From Domibacillus sp. DTU_2020_1001157_1_SI_ALB_TIR_016 (lineage in GTDB: Bacteria; Bacillota; Bacilli; Bacillales; Domibacillaceae), in NCBI RefSeq assembly GCF_032341995.1, contig NZ_CP135438.1:1364001-1428000 (forward strand): DNA of 64,000 bases, given 5' to 3'. The notes beneath the pieces were generated by a model. That model was given only the letters and a program-made list of their open reading frames with translations. It made no database searches and was not told the DNA's origin. Positions 43,512-52,121 of this stretch are shown here, piece after piece; within the stretch, counting starts at the first letter, position 1; each line of letters starts with the position of its first letter. Both the position numbers and the translations under genes were made by a program.

Positions 43512-43826
43512 ATGATTTACACAGAACAGCAAATGTCTAAAAGCTATGCCAATCAAGATCAACAGCTGAAAAAAGAAGAAGATGTAGAACAATTAATTGC
43601 CCAAAATATTATTCGACGGAGAAAAAAGCTTGGTCTTACGCAAAAGCAGATGGCCGATCAGCTGAATACCCAGCAAAGTGTCGTATCGAGAATTGAAACA
43701 GGAAACCATAATTTAACCATTGCGAACCTGAAAGGAATTGCCCAGGTTCTCGAGACAGATGTCAGCTCCTTGGTGGCAAGGGGAACAGGACTGACGCACA
43801 AACGATACAAACTTGTTAAAAGGTAA
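43512..43826 (+). CDS. XRE-family helix-turn-helix regulator
   Basis: 104 residues. The HTH lies at residues 30-85: NIIRRRKKLGLTQKQMADQL, NTQQSVVSRIETGNHNLTIA and NLKGIAQVLE. It resembles single-domain Cro/CI-type regulators. GGGGGC site before the ATG. It stands alone between the GHL10 gene and a type I toxin locus; a link to the toxin is not shown. Confidence 0.85.
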   Translation: MIYTEQQMSKSYANQDQQLKKEEDVEQLIAQNIIRRRKKLGLTQKQMADQLNTQQSVVSRIETGNHNLTIANLKGIAQVLETDVSSLVARGTGLTHKRYKLVKR

Positions 43827-43918
43827 AAAGCCGAGTTGGTAATGGAGGATAGAACAAAAAATAAGTGAATGTTTTTTCCTTACTTTCTTTGAAAACCAAG
43901 GCAGCCTTTCCTATAAGA

Positions 43919-43927
43919 TGATATAAT
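43919..43927 (+). promoter_or_regulatory. Extended -10 promoter of the toxin gene
   Basis: TGATATAAT; start of transcription expected near 43934, giving a 64-base leader. Confidence 0.6.
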
Positions 43928-43997
43928 AAAAGAACAATAGAACAGGTTTTCTCAATGGTGGTCAGCAAAATCCCCTTTATAGAAAGGGGGTGGCGCT

Positions 43998-44081
43998 GTG
44001 ACAACTTTCGAATCACTTATGTTTGCAGTTAGTTTTGCAAGCCTCGTTGTAGCGATTTTGTCATTTAACCAAAAAAAATAA
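43998..44081 (+). CDS. Small hydrophobic type I toxin (TxpA/BsrG holin-like family)
   Basis: 27 residues: MTTFESLMFAVSFASLVVAI then LSFNQKK. The layout (short polar start, one membrane helix of about 18 residues, Lys-rich end) is that of the putative holin-like toxins TxpA, BsrG and relatives, whose insertion harms the membrane. GTG start with a very strong AAGGGGG site. The mRNA is bounded by an extended -10 promoter at 43919 and a terminator at 44161-44198, about 265 bases, like TxpA mRNA. The three Lys-region A run also forms the T-tract of a minus-strand terminator, which marks the antisense antitoxin. Confidence 0.82.
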   Translation: MTTFESLMFAVSFASLVVAILSFNQKK

Positions 44082-44112
44082 TCCACCATTGAGTTGAGCG
44101 CTCTGGTGGATT
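44070..44112 (-). terminator. Intrinsic terminator of the antitoxin RNA
   Basis: Nine-base stem AATCCACCA/TGGTGGATT, then ATTTTTTTT on the minus strand. Confidence 0.75.
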
Positions 44113-44160
44113 ATCCCCTTAGACTGCTGACTCCCCATAAGGGAAGCCTGCTATTGGTAG

Positions 44161-44199
44161 GCCGATTTGATGTTACCAGCATCGAATCGGCTTTTTTAA
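44161..44199 (+). terminator. Terminator of the toxin mRNA
   Basis: GCCGATTTGATG (44161-44172) pairs with CATCGAATCGGC (44180-44191) with one G-U, then six T. Confidence 0.85.
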
Positions 44200-44470
44200 T
44201 ATAGCTGTTTGTTACCTTCAGTATACACGATCTTTTGAGAAAAGAGAAATGGAATACGCTTTTCTTTTGGGGCACAGACAAAATACAGTACTATTGCTGT
44301 AACAACCAACATAAAGGGTCCATACAGCTATTAATTATTAAAATCTGCTCTTTTTTAGATTAAATTAGCACTTTGCTTGCAAGTGCGGAAGTATACATAA
44401 ATACAGATAGGTTATAAGGGAGGGGAACGGTATACATAAGATCTTTATTAGAAATATCATTTTATTATCC

Positions 44471-45229
44471 TTGTTTGTGTCTCTTCTTCTTTTGATTCAG
44501 CTTGACCATTATTGGAGTATTGGTCTATGGGCCGCTGTTGCTATCCTCTTTTATATCGCGTTTGATCACCTGATGAAGAGGTTTATCATCACAACCCTTT
44601 TATTTGGAATCGGTTTTTTTGCGTATTTAACTGCTGCTTCTTATGGAGATGCACAGTTTCAATCAAGGGAGCTCCAGCTGTTTTTCAACCGAGGATCATT
44701 GGTTTTCATTTTGATCCCCTTATTTTGTTATTCTTTCTTTACGCATTCTCCTTTTATAAAATATACAAAAAAACCAAAGTGGCAGGAATTGATTCATTTT
44801 CCGTTTATCTGGTCAGGGTTTCACCAGACAAGCGTTAAAGTCTTTCTTATGATCGCCTTAGTTATCAATACAGCTTCTCTGGTACCTTTTATTCTTCGAA
44901 ATGGCTGGACTTATTTTGAAGAAATCTGGCTGCTTATGACCATCTTTTCTATTACAAACTCTCTGCTTGAAGAACTCATCTGGAGAGGGGCGCTGCTGAG
45001 CCGCTTTTCAGAACAACTAGGCGAACAATGGGCCGTGATCATCACGAGTATAGGATTTGGCTTGCAGCACTACTCTCTTGGCATCCCTTGGGCAGTATGT
45101 ATCGCTTTTTCTATCGGCGGCGTGTTTTATGGAGGCATTACCGTTAAATCAGGAAGCATGATTCCTGCAATGGTTTGGCATTTTGTTTTAAATATATTGA
45201 TGGTTTCAAGTGGTTTCATTCTAAATTAG
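44471..45229 (+). CDS. CPBP-family intramembrane glutamic protease (CAAX-type)
   Basis: At least 252 residues and about seven membrane segments. The active site motif EELIWRGALLSRF (EExxxR) near residue 175 and the later GLQHYSLGIPW (His near 200) and VWHFVLNILM blocks match the CPBP/Abi family, some of which give bacteriocin immunity. The TTG at 44471 has no ribosome site. The strong AGGGAGGGG site at 44418-44426 points to in-frame ATA at 44432, which would give MHKIFIRNIILLSL; a mutated or rare start codon is possible. Confidence 0.8.
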   Translation: MFVSLLLLIQLDHYWSIGLWAAVAILFYIAFDHLMKRFIITTLLFGIGFFAYLTAASYGDAQFQSRELQLFFNRGSLVFILIPLFCYSFFTHSPFIKYTKKPKWQELIHFPFIWSGFHQTSVKVFLMIALVINTASLVPFILRNGWTYFEEIWLLMTIFSITNSLLEELIWRGALLSRFSEQLGEQWAVIITSIGFGLQHYSLGIPWAVCIAFSIGGVFYGGITVKSGSMIPAMVWHFVLNILMVSSGFILN

Positions 45230-45333
45230 GGAGCGCTTAAGATCTTATCTCGATGATCTCTGAGCCAACAAGGTTAACATACAGTAACTTCATAAAAATT
45301 AGTTTAGTACACGTATTTTAAAGGAGAAGTATC

Positions 45334-46203
45334 ATGAACGTGGCTGCTGCTATTGATAAACTACAAAAAAGGTGTATTTACCTACAAGGAAAGAATGTCT
45401 CATTTCACATCCATTCTTGGGGGGCACATCCCAATCACCCAGATAACCCACTTCACAAACACTCCTTTTTTGAGATCTGTTATGTATTTGACGGAACAGG
45501 TCTTTATGTCGAAGACGGTCAAAGCTATCCTCTGCAAAAAGGCGTGTTCTTCTGTTCACGCCCGGAAAAACTGCATAGAATTCATAAAGGAAAAAACCTT
45601 TCGCTTTTCTGGATTGGTTTTGAAGTAGATTTGTCGTCTTCAACAGAAAAAGGAGTTTCTCTTTTTAAAAAGCTTTCCGAAACGAATAATATCCTTATTC
45701 AGGATGCTGAAGATTCGCCGGCGTCTCTCTTATTAATAACATTAATGAAGCACGGAAGCACATCCTGCTCAACCGACGTTTTGAACGCCCTTAGTCATTC
45801 TTTGTTACTTTCACTTCAGACGTTGTTTTGCGGAGCGGAGGAGGAAGAGAACGAGAGCGATATGAGTCATGAAACAAAAGGCCGGATGCTGGTCAACCAG
45901 GCTCAGTTATTTATTAGAGACAATTTAAACAGGCCTCTTTCAATAAAAGATGTAGCGCAATATCTGCATATATCAACCCGGCACCTATCCCGCTTATTTA
46001 CTCACCATTTAGGGGTATCCTATACGGCTTTTATACGCCAAGAACGCGTTGACGCGGCAGCAGAGATGCTTCGGATGACGAACCTGGATATTAAAATAAT
46101 TTCGGAGCAATACTGTTTTTCATCAGTCCATTATTTTACTCGTGTGTTTCAAGAAGAAACGGGTTTAACCCCGGGAAAATATAGAAAACAAGCAAGCCTC
46201 TAA
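45334..46203 (+). CDS. AraC-family transcriptional regulator
   Basis: 289 residues. The N-terminal cupin part has HSWGAHPNHPDNPLHKHSFF and the C-terminal tandem HTH (FIRDNLNRPLSIKDVAQYLH; ISTRHLSRLFTHHLGVSYTA; ISEQYCFSSVHYFTRVFQEE; TGLTPGKYRKQ). AraC regulators of this build activate a neighbouring sugar operon when the sugar is bound. AAGGAGAAG before the ATG. It lies directly before an IolT-like carrier and two cyclitol-type enzymes, its likely targets. Confidence 0.9.
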   Translation: MNVAAAIDKLQKRCIYLQGKNVSFHIHSWGAHPNHPDNPLHKHSFFEICYVFDGTGLYVEDGQSYPLQKGVFFCSRPEKLHRIHKGKNLSLFWIGFEVDLSSSTEKGVSLFKKLSETNNILIQDAEDSPASLLLITLMKHGSTSCSTDVLNALSHSLLLSLQTLFCGAEEEENESDMSHETKGRMLVNQAQLFIRDNLNRPLSIKDVAQYLHISTRHLSRLFTHHLGVSYTAFIRQERVDAAAEMLRMTNLDIKIISEQYCFSSVHYFTRVFQEETGLTPGKYRKQASL

Positions 46204-46230
46204 GAACCCTTTAGAGGTCTTTTTTTATTC
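46196..46230 (+). terminator. Terminator of the araC-type gene
   Basis: CCTCTAA and TTTAGAGG-type stem with seven T. Confidence 0.75.
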
Positions 46231-46278
46231 TTCATGTCCTTACATTATAAAAATTTAGTCTTTTTAGGACAAATACTT

Positions 46279-46321
46279 TGTAAGCGATTTTCATTATACT
46301 CAATTTAAGTTAAGCACTTAA
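46279..46321 (+). promoter_or_regulatory. Control region of the cyclitol-type operon
   Basis: TGTAAGCGATTTTC (46279-46292) resembles cre with two mismatches; TATACT (46295-46300) is a -10 box without a good -35; TTAAGT-TAAGC-ACTTAA (46305-46321) is an inverted repeat that could bind the AraC-type regulator. Confidence 0.4.
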
Positions 46322-46547
46322 CCATTCAAGAAAAGGAGGGGAACTTTAGAAATACTACCTTTACATCCAAGGTACATAATGGAAAGGTAGTTGGAGGATT
46401 TTTCTGTCTTCCAAATGCAAACAAGACAGGCTGCTGCCTGATGCATAAACAGATGATTACATACGTTGATGGATCTGAAAATAAGCCAGAGCAAATTCTT
46501 AGGTGAAAGAGCATCTACTACAACGCATCCCATGGAGGTGGTTACAC

Positions 46548-47981
46548 ATGAGTAATCAAGTAATGAAGAAATCCATCAATCACAAAATGTATTTGCAAAT
46601 TATTATGGTTTCCGCAACATTTGGAGGGCTTCTTTTCGGATATGACACAGGTGTGATCAATGGTGCTTTACCGTTTATGGAAAGGCCTGATCAGCTTAAT
46701 CTAACACCGGTTACAGAAGGGCTTGTCACGAGTTCACTCCTGTTAGGAGCAGCATTTGGCGCCCTGATATGCGGAAGATTAGCAGATCGCTATGGACGCC
46801 GGAAAATGATCCTCAATTTATCCTTTTTATTCTTATTGGCATCGCTTGGCACTGCATTTGCTCCCAATGTTTCCATCATGGTTGTCTTTCGATTTTTACT
46901 GGGTCTTGCTGTTGGAGGAGCTTCCTCTATGGTCCCGGCCTTTTTAGCAGAAATGGCACCTCATGAAAAAAGGGGCCGAATGGTGACGATGAACGAATTT
47001 ATGATTGTGGGCGGGCAGCTGCTGGCCTACGTCTTTAATGCCATTCTTGGTGTCACTATGGCGGATACTGGCCATGTTTGGCGGTATATGCTTGTTCTTT
47101 GTGCTATTCCAGCTTTAATCTTATTTGTTAGTATGCTCGTTGTACCAGAGAGTCCGCGGTGGCTGGCTTCAAAAGGAAAAAATACGGAAGCGCTGCGTGT
47201 TCTTAAGCAAATACGAGATGAGAAACGAGCGAAAGCGGAATTTCAAGAAATTGAAGCAGCCGTAAAAAAAGATTCAGAGCTTGAAAAAGCCTCTTTAAAA
47301 GACTTTTCTGCTCCATGGCTGCGCCGTATTTTGCTTATTGGGATTGGTATTGCCATGGTGAATCAAATTACAGGTGTTAACTCCATCATGTACTACGGAA
47401 CGCAAATTCTTGAAGAATCAGGCTTCGGCACGAAAGCGGCCTTAATCGCAAACATTGCAAATGGACTTATTTCAGTCATCGCAGTCGTAGTCGGTATTTG
47501 GCTGGTTGGAAAGGTGAACCGGCGCCCCATGTTGATCATTGGTTTATCTGGAACCACAACCGCTCTTTTTCTGATTGCCATCTTCTCTATGGTACTCGAT
47601 GGATCTGCTGCACTTCCGTATATTGTACTTTCTTTAACCGTTCTGTTCCTTGCATTTATGCAGGGCTGTGTGGGACCGGTGACATGGTTAGTCATTGCAG
47701 AAATCTTCCCGCAAAGGTTAAGAGGTCTTGGTTCTGGTATAAGCATCTTTTTCCTCTGGATTATCAACTTTGTGATTGGTTTTGCTTTTCCGGTATTGCT
47801 AAGCTCTGTCGGTTTATCGGCTACATTCTTTGTTTTCGTAGCTCTAGGTTTATTAGGAATTGGGTTCGTATATAAATTTATGCCGGAGACAAATGGGCGT
47901 ACACTTGAAGAGCTGGAAGAACATTTCCGCTCACAATCTAATAAAGGTGATAAAAGGGATTCAATTGTTAAGGCAAGATAA
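46548..47981 (+). CDS. MFS sugar/cyclitol transporter (IolT-like)
   Basis: 477 residues, twelve helices, sugar-porter signatures: GGLLFGYDTGVINGALPF near residue 30, RLADRYGRRKM near 80, VPESPRWLASKGK near 210, NSIMYYGTQILEESG near 282 and PETNGRTLEELEEHF at the end. It imports a sugar or cyclitol by proton symport; IolT of B. subtilis (473 residues, myo-inositol) is the nearest match by length and motifs. GGAGGTG nine bases before ATG 46548. It opens the operon with the two enzymes downstream. Confidence 0.88.
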   Translation: MSNQVMKKSINHKMYLQIIMVSATFGGLLFGYDTGVINGALPFMERPDQLNLTPVTEGLVTSSLLLGAAFGALICGRLADRYGRRKMILNLSFLFLLASLGTAFAPNVSIMVVFRFLLGLAVGGASSMVPAFLAEMAPHEKRGRMVTMNEFMIVGGQLLAYVFNAILGVTMADTGHVWRYMLVLCAIPALILFVSMLVVPESPRWLASKGKNTEALRVLKQIRDEKRAKAEFQEIEAAVKKDSELEKASLKDFSAPWLRRILLIGIGIAMVNQITGVNSIMYYGTQILEESGFGTKAALIANIANGLISVIAVVVGIWLVGKVNRRPMLIIGLSGTTTALFLIAIFSMVLDGSAALPYIVLSLTVLFLAFMQGCVGPVTWLVIAEIFPQRLRGLGSGISIFFLWIINFVIGFAFPVLLSSVGLSATFFVFVALGLLGIGFVYKFMPETNGRTLEELEEHFRSQSNKGDKRDSIVKAR

Positions 47982-48009
47982 TAATAACTGTCTATTTTAA
48001 AAAGATAAT

Positions 48010-48023
48010 TGAAAGCGCTTCTA
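48010..48023 (+). promoter_or_regulatory. cre-like box before the isomerase gene
   Basis: TGAAAGCGCTTCTA, 13 of 14 positions of the cre consensus, between the carrier and the isomerase gene; binding here would act as a roadblock. Confidence 0.6.
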
Positions 48024-48070
48024 ATTATAGAGATCTTTTCATTAGGAACGAGTAAGAGGAGGGTTTTAAC

Positions 48071-48994
48071 ATGGGAGTTAAAATTGCAGGAGCGCCGTGC
48101 TGCTGGGGAGTGGATGATCCAAAAAATCCATATCTTCCGCCATGGGAACGAGTGTTATATGAAGCATCACAAGCAGGCTACAAAGGCATTGAACTTGGTC
48201 CATACGGATATATTCCAATGGATATTAAGCGGGTACGGGCAGAGCTATCTAAAAACGATTTAAACATCATTGCGGGGACCATTTTTAATGATTTGGTATC
48301 ACCCTCTAACTTAGAGAGCTTATTGCACCAGGTAGACGATATCTGTTCCCTGATTACCAAACTTCCATTGTCACCCCCAGAAGAAGGACAGAAATTTCCG
48401 ACTCCTTATCTGGTGATCATTGACTGGGGACATGAGGAAAGGGATTATAAGGCAGGCAAGCCGGATGAAGCACAGCGACTATCTTCAGATGCCTGGACTA
48501 CAATGATAACACATATACGGGCACTTGCCGATCGCGCCTGGACAAAATATGGCGTCCGTTCTGTGATTCATCCTCATGCGGGCGGCTACATTGAATTTGA
48601 AGATGAAATTAAACAGTTATTAGAAGATATACCTTATGAGACAGCCGGCCTTTGCCTGGATACGGGTCATCTTTATTACTCTAAAATGAACCCATACCAG
48701 TGGATTCAAGGCTATGCAGACCGCTTAGACTACATTCATTTTAAAGATATTAACCTCGACATTTACAACGAAGTGATGGGTGAGCATATCCGTTTCTTTG
48801 AAGCATGCGCCAAAGGCGTGATGTGCCCGATTGGACAAGGCATCATTGATTACAATTCCATCCATAAGCTGTTAAAAGAAATTGGCTACCAGGGTTATAT
48901 CACGATTGAGCAGGAACGGGATCCCCGCAATGCAGATACAAGTCTGCGGGATGTGAAACAAAGTGTCGACTATTTAAAAAGCGTAGGTTATTAA
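48071..48994 (+). CDS. TIM-barrel sugar phosphate isomerase/epimerase (IolE-like)
   Basis: 307 residues in the AP-endonuclease-2 barrel family (GAPCCWGVDDPKNPYLPPWE, GIELGPYGYIPMD, VIHPHAGGYIEFEDEIKQLL, GLCLDTGHLYYSKMNPYQWI, YIHFKDINLDIYNE, GYITIEQERDPRNADTSLRD). Acidic and His metal ligands are in these blocks. The closest known function is inosose dehydratase (IolE), which removes water from 2-keto-myo-inositol; IolE-like isomerases also convert keto-sugars. GAGGAGGG before the ATG. It is bracketed by a cyclitol-like carrier and an oxidoreductase. Confidence 0.82.
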   Translation: MGVKIAGAPCCWGVDDPKNPYLPPWERVLYEASQAGYKGIELGPYGYIPMDIKRVRAELSKNDLNIIAGTIFNDLVSPSNLESLLHQVDDICSLITKLPLSPPEEGQKFPTPYLVIIDWGHEERDYKAGKPDEAQRLSSDAWTTMITHIRALADRAWTKYGVRSVIHPHAGGYIEFEDEIKQLLEDIPYETAGLCLDTGHLYYSKMNPYQWIQGYADRLDYIHFKDINLDIYNEVMGEHIRFFEACAKGVMCPIGQGIIDYNSIHKLLKEIGYQGYITIEQERDPRNADTSLRDVKQSVDYLKSVGY

Positions 48995-49024
48995 CGAAAA
49001 CATAGAAAAAGGGGAGCATGGCAA

Positions 49025-50212
49025 ATGATTAACGGTGAAAAAGTAATTCAACAACCAATCCGCTGGGCGATGGTAGGAGGCGGGCGTGGAAGTCAAATCG
49101 GTTATATCCACCGCTCAGCTGCATTGCGTGATCACAACTTCGAACTTGTTGCGGGCGCTTTTGATATTGATGCAGAACGCGGCAAAGACTTTGGGGTGAA
49201 TCTGCACGTTTCTCCAGAGCGCTGCTATCCTGACTATAAAACAATGTTTGAAGAAGAAGCAAAACGTGAGGATGGCATTCAAGCGGTTTCTATCGCTACG
49301 CCAAACGGCACGCATTATGCGATCTCTAAAGCAGCCCTGGAAGCAGGCCTGCATGTGATCTGTGAAAAGCCGCTCTGCTTCACGACGGAAGAAGCACTGG
49401 AGCTTGAAATGTTAGCCAAAGCACAGAATCGCGTTGTCGGGATTACATACGGTTATTCCGGCCACCAAATGATCGAGCAGGCGCGCCAGTTAATCGCAAA
49501 CGGTGAGTTAGGCGAAATCAGAATTGTGAATATGCAGTTTGCCCACGGCTTTCATTCGGGAGAAGTGGAAGAGCAAAATGCCAGCACAAAATGGCGTGTC
49601 GATCCTAAAATGGCAGGGCCGAGCTATGTACTCGGAGATTTAGGAACACATCCGCTATTCTTGTCAGAAGTGATGCTGCCAAACATGAAAATCAAAAAGT
49701 TAATGTGCACACGTCAGAGCTTTGTTAAAAGCCGTGCGCCGCTTGAAGATAATGCTTACACGATCATGGAATATGAAAATGGGGCAGTGGGTACAGTCTG
49801 GTCTTCCGCTGTGAATGCAGGCTCTATGCACGGACAAAAAATACGGGTGATTGGTTCTAAAGCAAGTATTGAATGGTGGGATGAACAGCCGAACCAGCTT
49901 CGTTTCGAAGTCCAGGGGCAGCCTGTACAGATTTTAGAACGCGGAATGGACTACCTGTATCCACAAGCATTAGCAGACGATCGGATTGGCGGCGGCCATC
50001 CTGAAGGGTTATTTGAAGCATGGTCGAACCTTTATACTCGTTTTGCTAAAGCAATGGCAGCACTGGACAGCGGAGAAGAGATGAATGACGTTTGGTATCC
50101 AGGAATTGAAGCGGGTGTAGAAGGCGTTCGCTGGGTAGAGAACTGTGTGCGCTCTGCTGATAATGGTTCTGTCTGGGTTGACTACCAGCATGAATTAAGC
50201 CCATCCAAATAA
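49025..50212 (+). CDS. Gfo/Idh/MocA-family oxidoreductase
   Basis: 395 residues. N-terminal Rossmann part: WAMVGGGRGSQIGYIHRSA near residue 14, SIATPNGTHYAISKAAL near 90 and the EKPLCFTTEEAL motif near 115. C-terminal alpha/beta half: VLGDLGTHPLFLSEVM near 205 and YENGAVGTVWSSAVNAGSM near 250. Such NAD(P)-linked enzymes oxidise inositols or sugars; here with an IolE-like enzyme and an IolT-like carrier it probably starts the pathway by making the keto compound. GGGGAG about nine bases before the ATG. Terminator follows. Confidence 0.87.
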   Translation: MINGEKVIQQPIRWAMVGGGRGSQIGYIHRSAALRDHNFELVAGAFDIDAERGKDFGVNLHVSPERCYPDYKTMFEEEAKREDGIQAVSIATPNGTHYAISKAALEAGLHVICEKPLCFTTEEALELEMLAKAQNRVVGITYGYSGHQMIEQARQLIANGELGEIRIVNMQFAHGFHSGEVEEQNASTKWRVDPKMAGPSYVLGDLGTHPLFLSEVMLPNMKIKKLMCTRQSFVKSRAPLEDNAYTIMEYENGAVGTVWSSAVNAGSMHGQKIRVIGSKASIEWWDEQPNQLRFEVQGQPVQILERGMDYLYPQALADDRIGGGHPEGLFEAWSNLYTRFAKAMAALDSGEEMNDVWYPGIEAGVEGVRWVENCVRSADNGSVWVDYQHELSPSK

Positions 50213-50225
50213 GAAGAGCGAATAA

Positions 50226-50270
50226 AAAGCTGCCTAACAGTAGAATGAGACTTTAGGCAGCTTTTTTGCT
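50226..50270 (+). terminator. Terminator of the cyclitol-type operon
   Basis: AAAAAGCTGCCTAA with TTTAGGCAGCTTTTTT. Confidence 0.85.
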
Positions 50271-50900
50271 GCTATTTTTGGAAACAGAACTGAATAATTT
50301 TGCATAAAAGGGGATAATTATTCATTTTTGCGTAAAATATTTATTTAGCACAAAGTTTGACCAATTTTGACCTTTAATCCAAAAGGACAGAACACGGCTT
50401 TCAAGATAAAAGAAAGCGAACAGCATAGCCTACGGGCGGCACATTGACTCGAAAGTCTTTTATGAATCATTGTAGAGAACTGGCTGAACACGATTTTGGT
50501 ACAAAATAATTCTTGTTTCTTCAGAAAAATAATCCTTGATTTTAAAATGAGCATCCAGCGATCTGATTTATGAAATCATGTTTGGATCAAGTTTTCTGTT
50601 TGTCTTTTTACGAACAAACGTTTCATTAAAGAGGATTGTTAAAATGACATGAACATGCTTAAAAGCTGATTTTTTAGGATTTCTGAAGGATTTTATGCAG
50701 GATTTACGGAACGCAGCTGGCTGAATGTGAATAGCTAATGCGTAAATCATCCAAAGTAAAATCATTTAGCTCAAATAATTAAAAATATTTGCATGAAAAG
50801 CTGAATTTACCAAACGGATTGGGTATAATGAATATATACTATCTTTTCTTAAAAATTGAATTTTACGCAAAGTTGAAATTGATCGAAAGAGGTTTAAAAA
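50271..50900. other. Intergenic region before the recombinase
   Basis: About 630 AT-rich bases with no supported gene. A TATAAT-like box at 50824-50829 may be the recombinase promoter. Nothing else stands out. Confidence 0.4.
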
Positions 50901-52016
50901 ATGGCTAATACACGTCAGCATCAATTGCACGAAAAAAAATTAGAAGAATTAATGATTATCATGCCGTTTTACGTGGTGGAATATGTGGACCAGAAACTGG
51001 GCAGCCGGTCTCCTTCTACTCTTTTAAATTATGTGCACGATTATAAGCTGTTTTTTGAATGGCTCATTGCAGAAGGCATCACCGACGTCAAAGAAATAAA
51101 AGATATACCCATGACCGTACTCGAAAACCTTAAATTGGTAGAAGCACAAGGATTTATCCGCTTTCTGGAACGACGTGATATCCAGGTAAATAAACAGGAT
51201 ACAAAAAAAGCGGAAAAAGTATCGATTAATCGTAAAATCTCGGCACTTCGCTCTCTTTTTAAGTATTTAACGACGCAAACAGAAAATGAAGACGGCGAAC
51301 CTTACTTTCACCGTAATGTCATGCTGAAAATTGAAGTCACCAAAGTAAAAGAAACGCTAAATGCCCGCGCTGCGCGTATTGCAACGAAAATCTTTCACCA
51401 GGATGACGATATTCGTTTCCTGGAATTCCTGAAGAACGACTATGAACAGGAACTGCCTGCAGATTCTCGTAAAGTTGTTTATTTTAAGCGGGATAAAGAA
51501 CGGGATATTGCCATTCTTTCGCTTTTCCTCGGAAGCGGCATCCGGGTAAACGAGCTGTCTAATCTCCGCCTGCGGGACATGGACTTTGAAATGGGCCAAA
51601 TCAGCGTTCTGCGTAAAGGAAATAAGCGGGACATTGTCGCAGTCATTCCCCAGGCAATGGATGACGTAAAAGCTTATCTCGCAATCCGTAACGAGCGGTA
51701 TAACGCAACTGGTGAAGATTATGAGTTCGTTTTTTTAACAAAAGTTAAAAATGAACCGCAGCCTCTCTCCAACCGGACCATTGAAGCCCTGGTGAAAAAG
51801 TATACGAAAGCATTTATGTCCAATAAATCGATGTCACCGCACAAACTGCGCCATACGTTTGGTACAAATTTGATGGAAGAAACAAATGACATTCATCTGC
51901 TTATGATGCAGCTTGGCCACAGTACGACTTCGACCGCTGCGCTTTATACAAACCCTGAACAGGAAAAAGCACGTAAAGCGCTGAAAGAGTTAGGAGAAAA
52001 ACGTAAAGAGCGTTAA
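50901..52016 (+). CDS. xerS: XerS-type tyrosine recombinase
   Basis: 371 residues. N-terminal SAM-like core-binding domain (MIIMPFYVVEYVDQKLG; TLLNYVHDYKLFFEWLIAEG) and catalytic domain with the Arg in GSGIRVNELSNLRLRD near residue 213, HKLRHTFGTNLMEE with His and Arg near 312, LGHSTTSTAALYTN with His near 340 and the nucleophile Tyr near 350. The first 60 residues follow XerS of streptococci and some bacilli rather than XerC/XerD. It could resolve chromosome dimers at a difSL-like site or act in another rearrangement; no target site was confirmed. GAAAGAGG before the ATG. Confidence 0.85.
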   Translation: MANTRQHQLHEKKLEELMIIMPFYVVEYVDQKLGSRSPSTLLNYVHDYKLFFEWLIAEGITDVKEIKDIPMTVLENLKLVEAQGFIRFLERRDIQVNKQDTKKAEKVSINRKISALRSLFKYLTTQTENEDGEPYFHRNVMLKIEVTKVKETLNARAARIATKIFHQDDDIRFLEFLKNDYEQELPADSRKVVYFKRDKERDIAILSLFLGSGIRVNELSNLRLRDMDFEMGQISVLRKGNKRDIVAVIPQAMDDVKAYLAIRNERYNATGEDYEFVFLTKVKNEPQPLSNRTIEALVKKYTKAFMSNKSMSPHKLRHTFGTNLMEETNDIHLLMMQLGHSTTSTAALYTNPEQEKARKALKELGEKRKER

Positions 52017-52080
52017 ATGTTGAATAAATAAGTGGAAGATTCGACATTGAGGTCTAGGAATGGAACGTACCCGCATTCCG

Positions 52081-52121
52081 AAGGAGCCCCCCGCCTCGGC
52101 AGCTTTACAGGCGGGCTCCCG
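52081..52121. terminator. GC-rich hairpin between convergent genes
   Basis: GGAGCCCCCCGCCT pairs with AGGCGGGCTCC, one bulge. It overlaps the stop of the ogt gene and lacks clear T runs. Confidence 0.5.

Larger units (their letters stand above)
44070..44215 (-). ncRNA. Predicted antisense antitoxin RNA
   Basis: On the minus strand a stem of 44080-44088 with 44104-44112 is followed by eight T (44071-44078 on the plus strand are A). It ends inside the toxin reading frame, as antitoxins RatA and SR4 overlap the 3' end of their toxin mRNA. A minus-strand TATACT is present near 44219-44224 with no good -35 box, so the 5' end is uncertain. Confidence 0.55.

Noticed and set aside
45230..45333. Possible cre-like sequence after the CPBP gene
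   Set aside because: Only the central AGCGCTT is present; flanks do not match the consensus.
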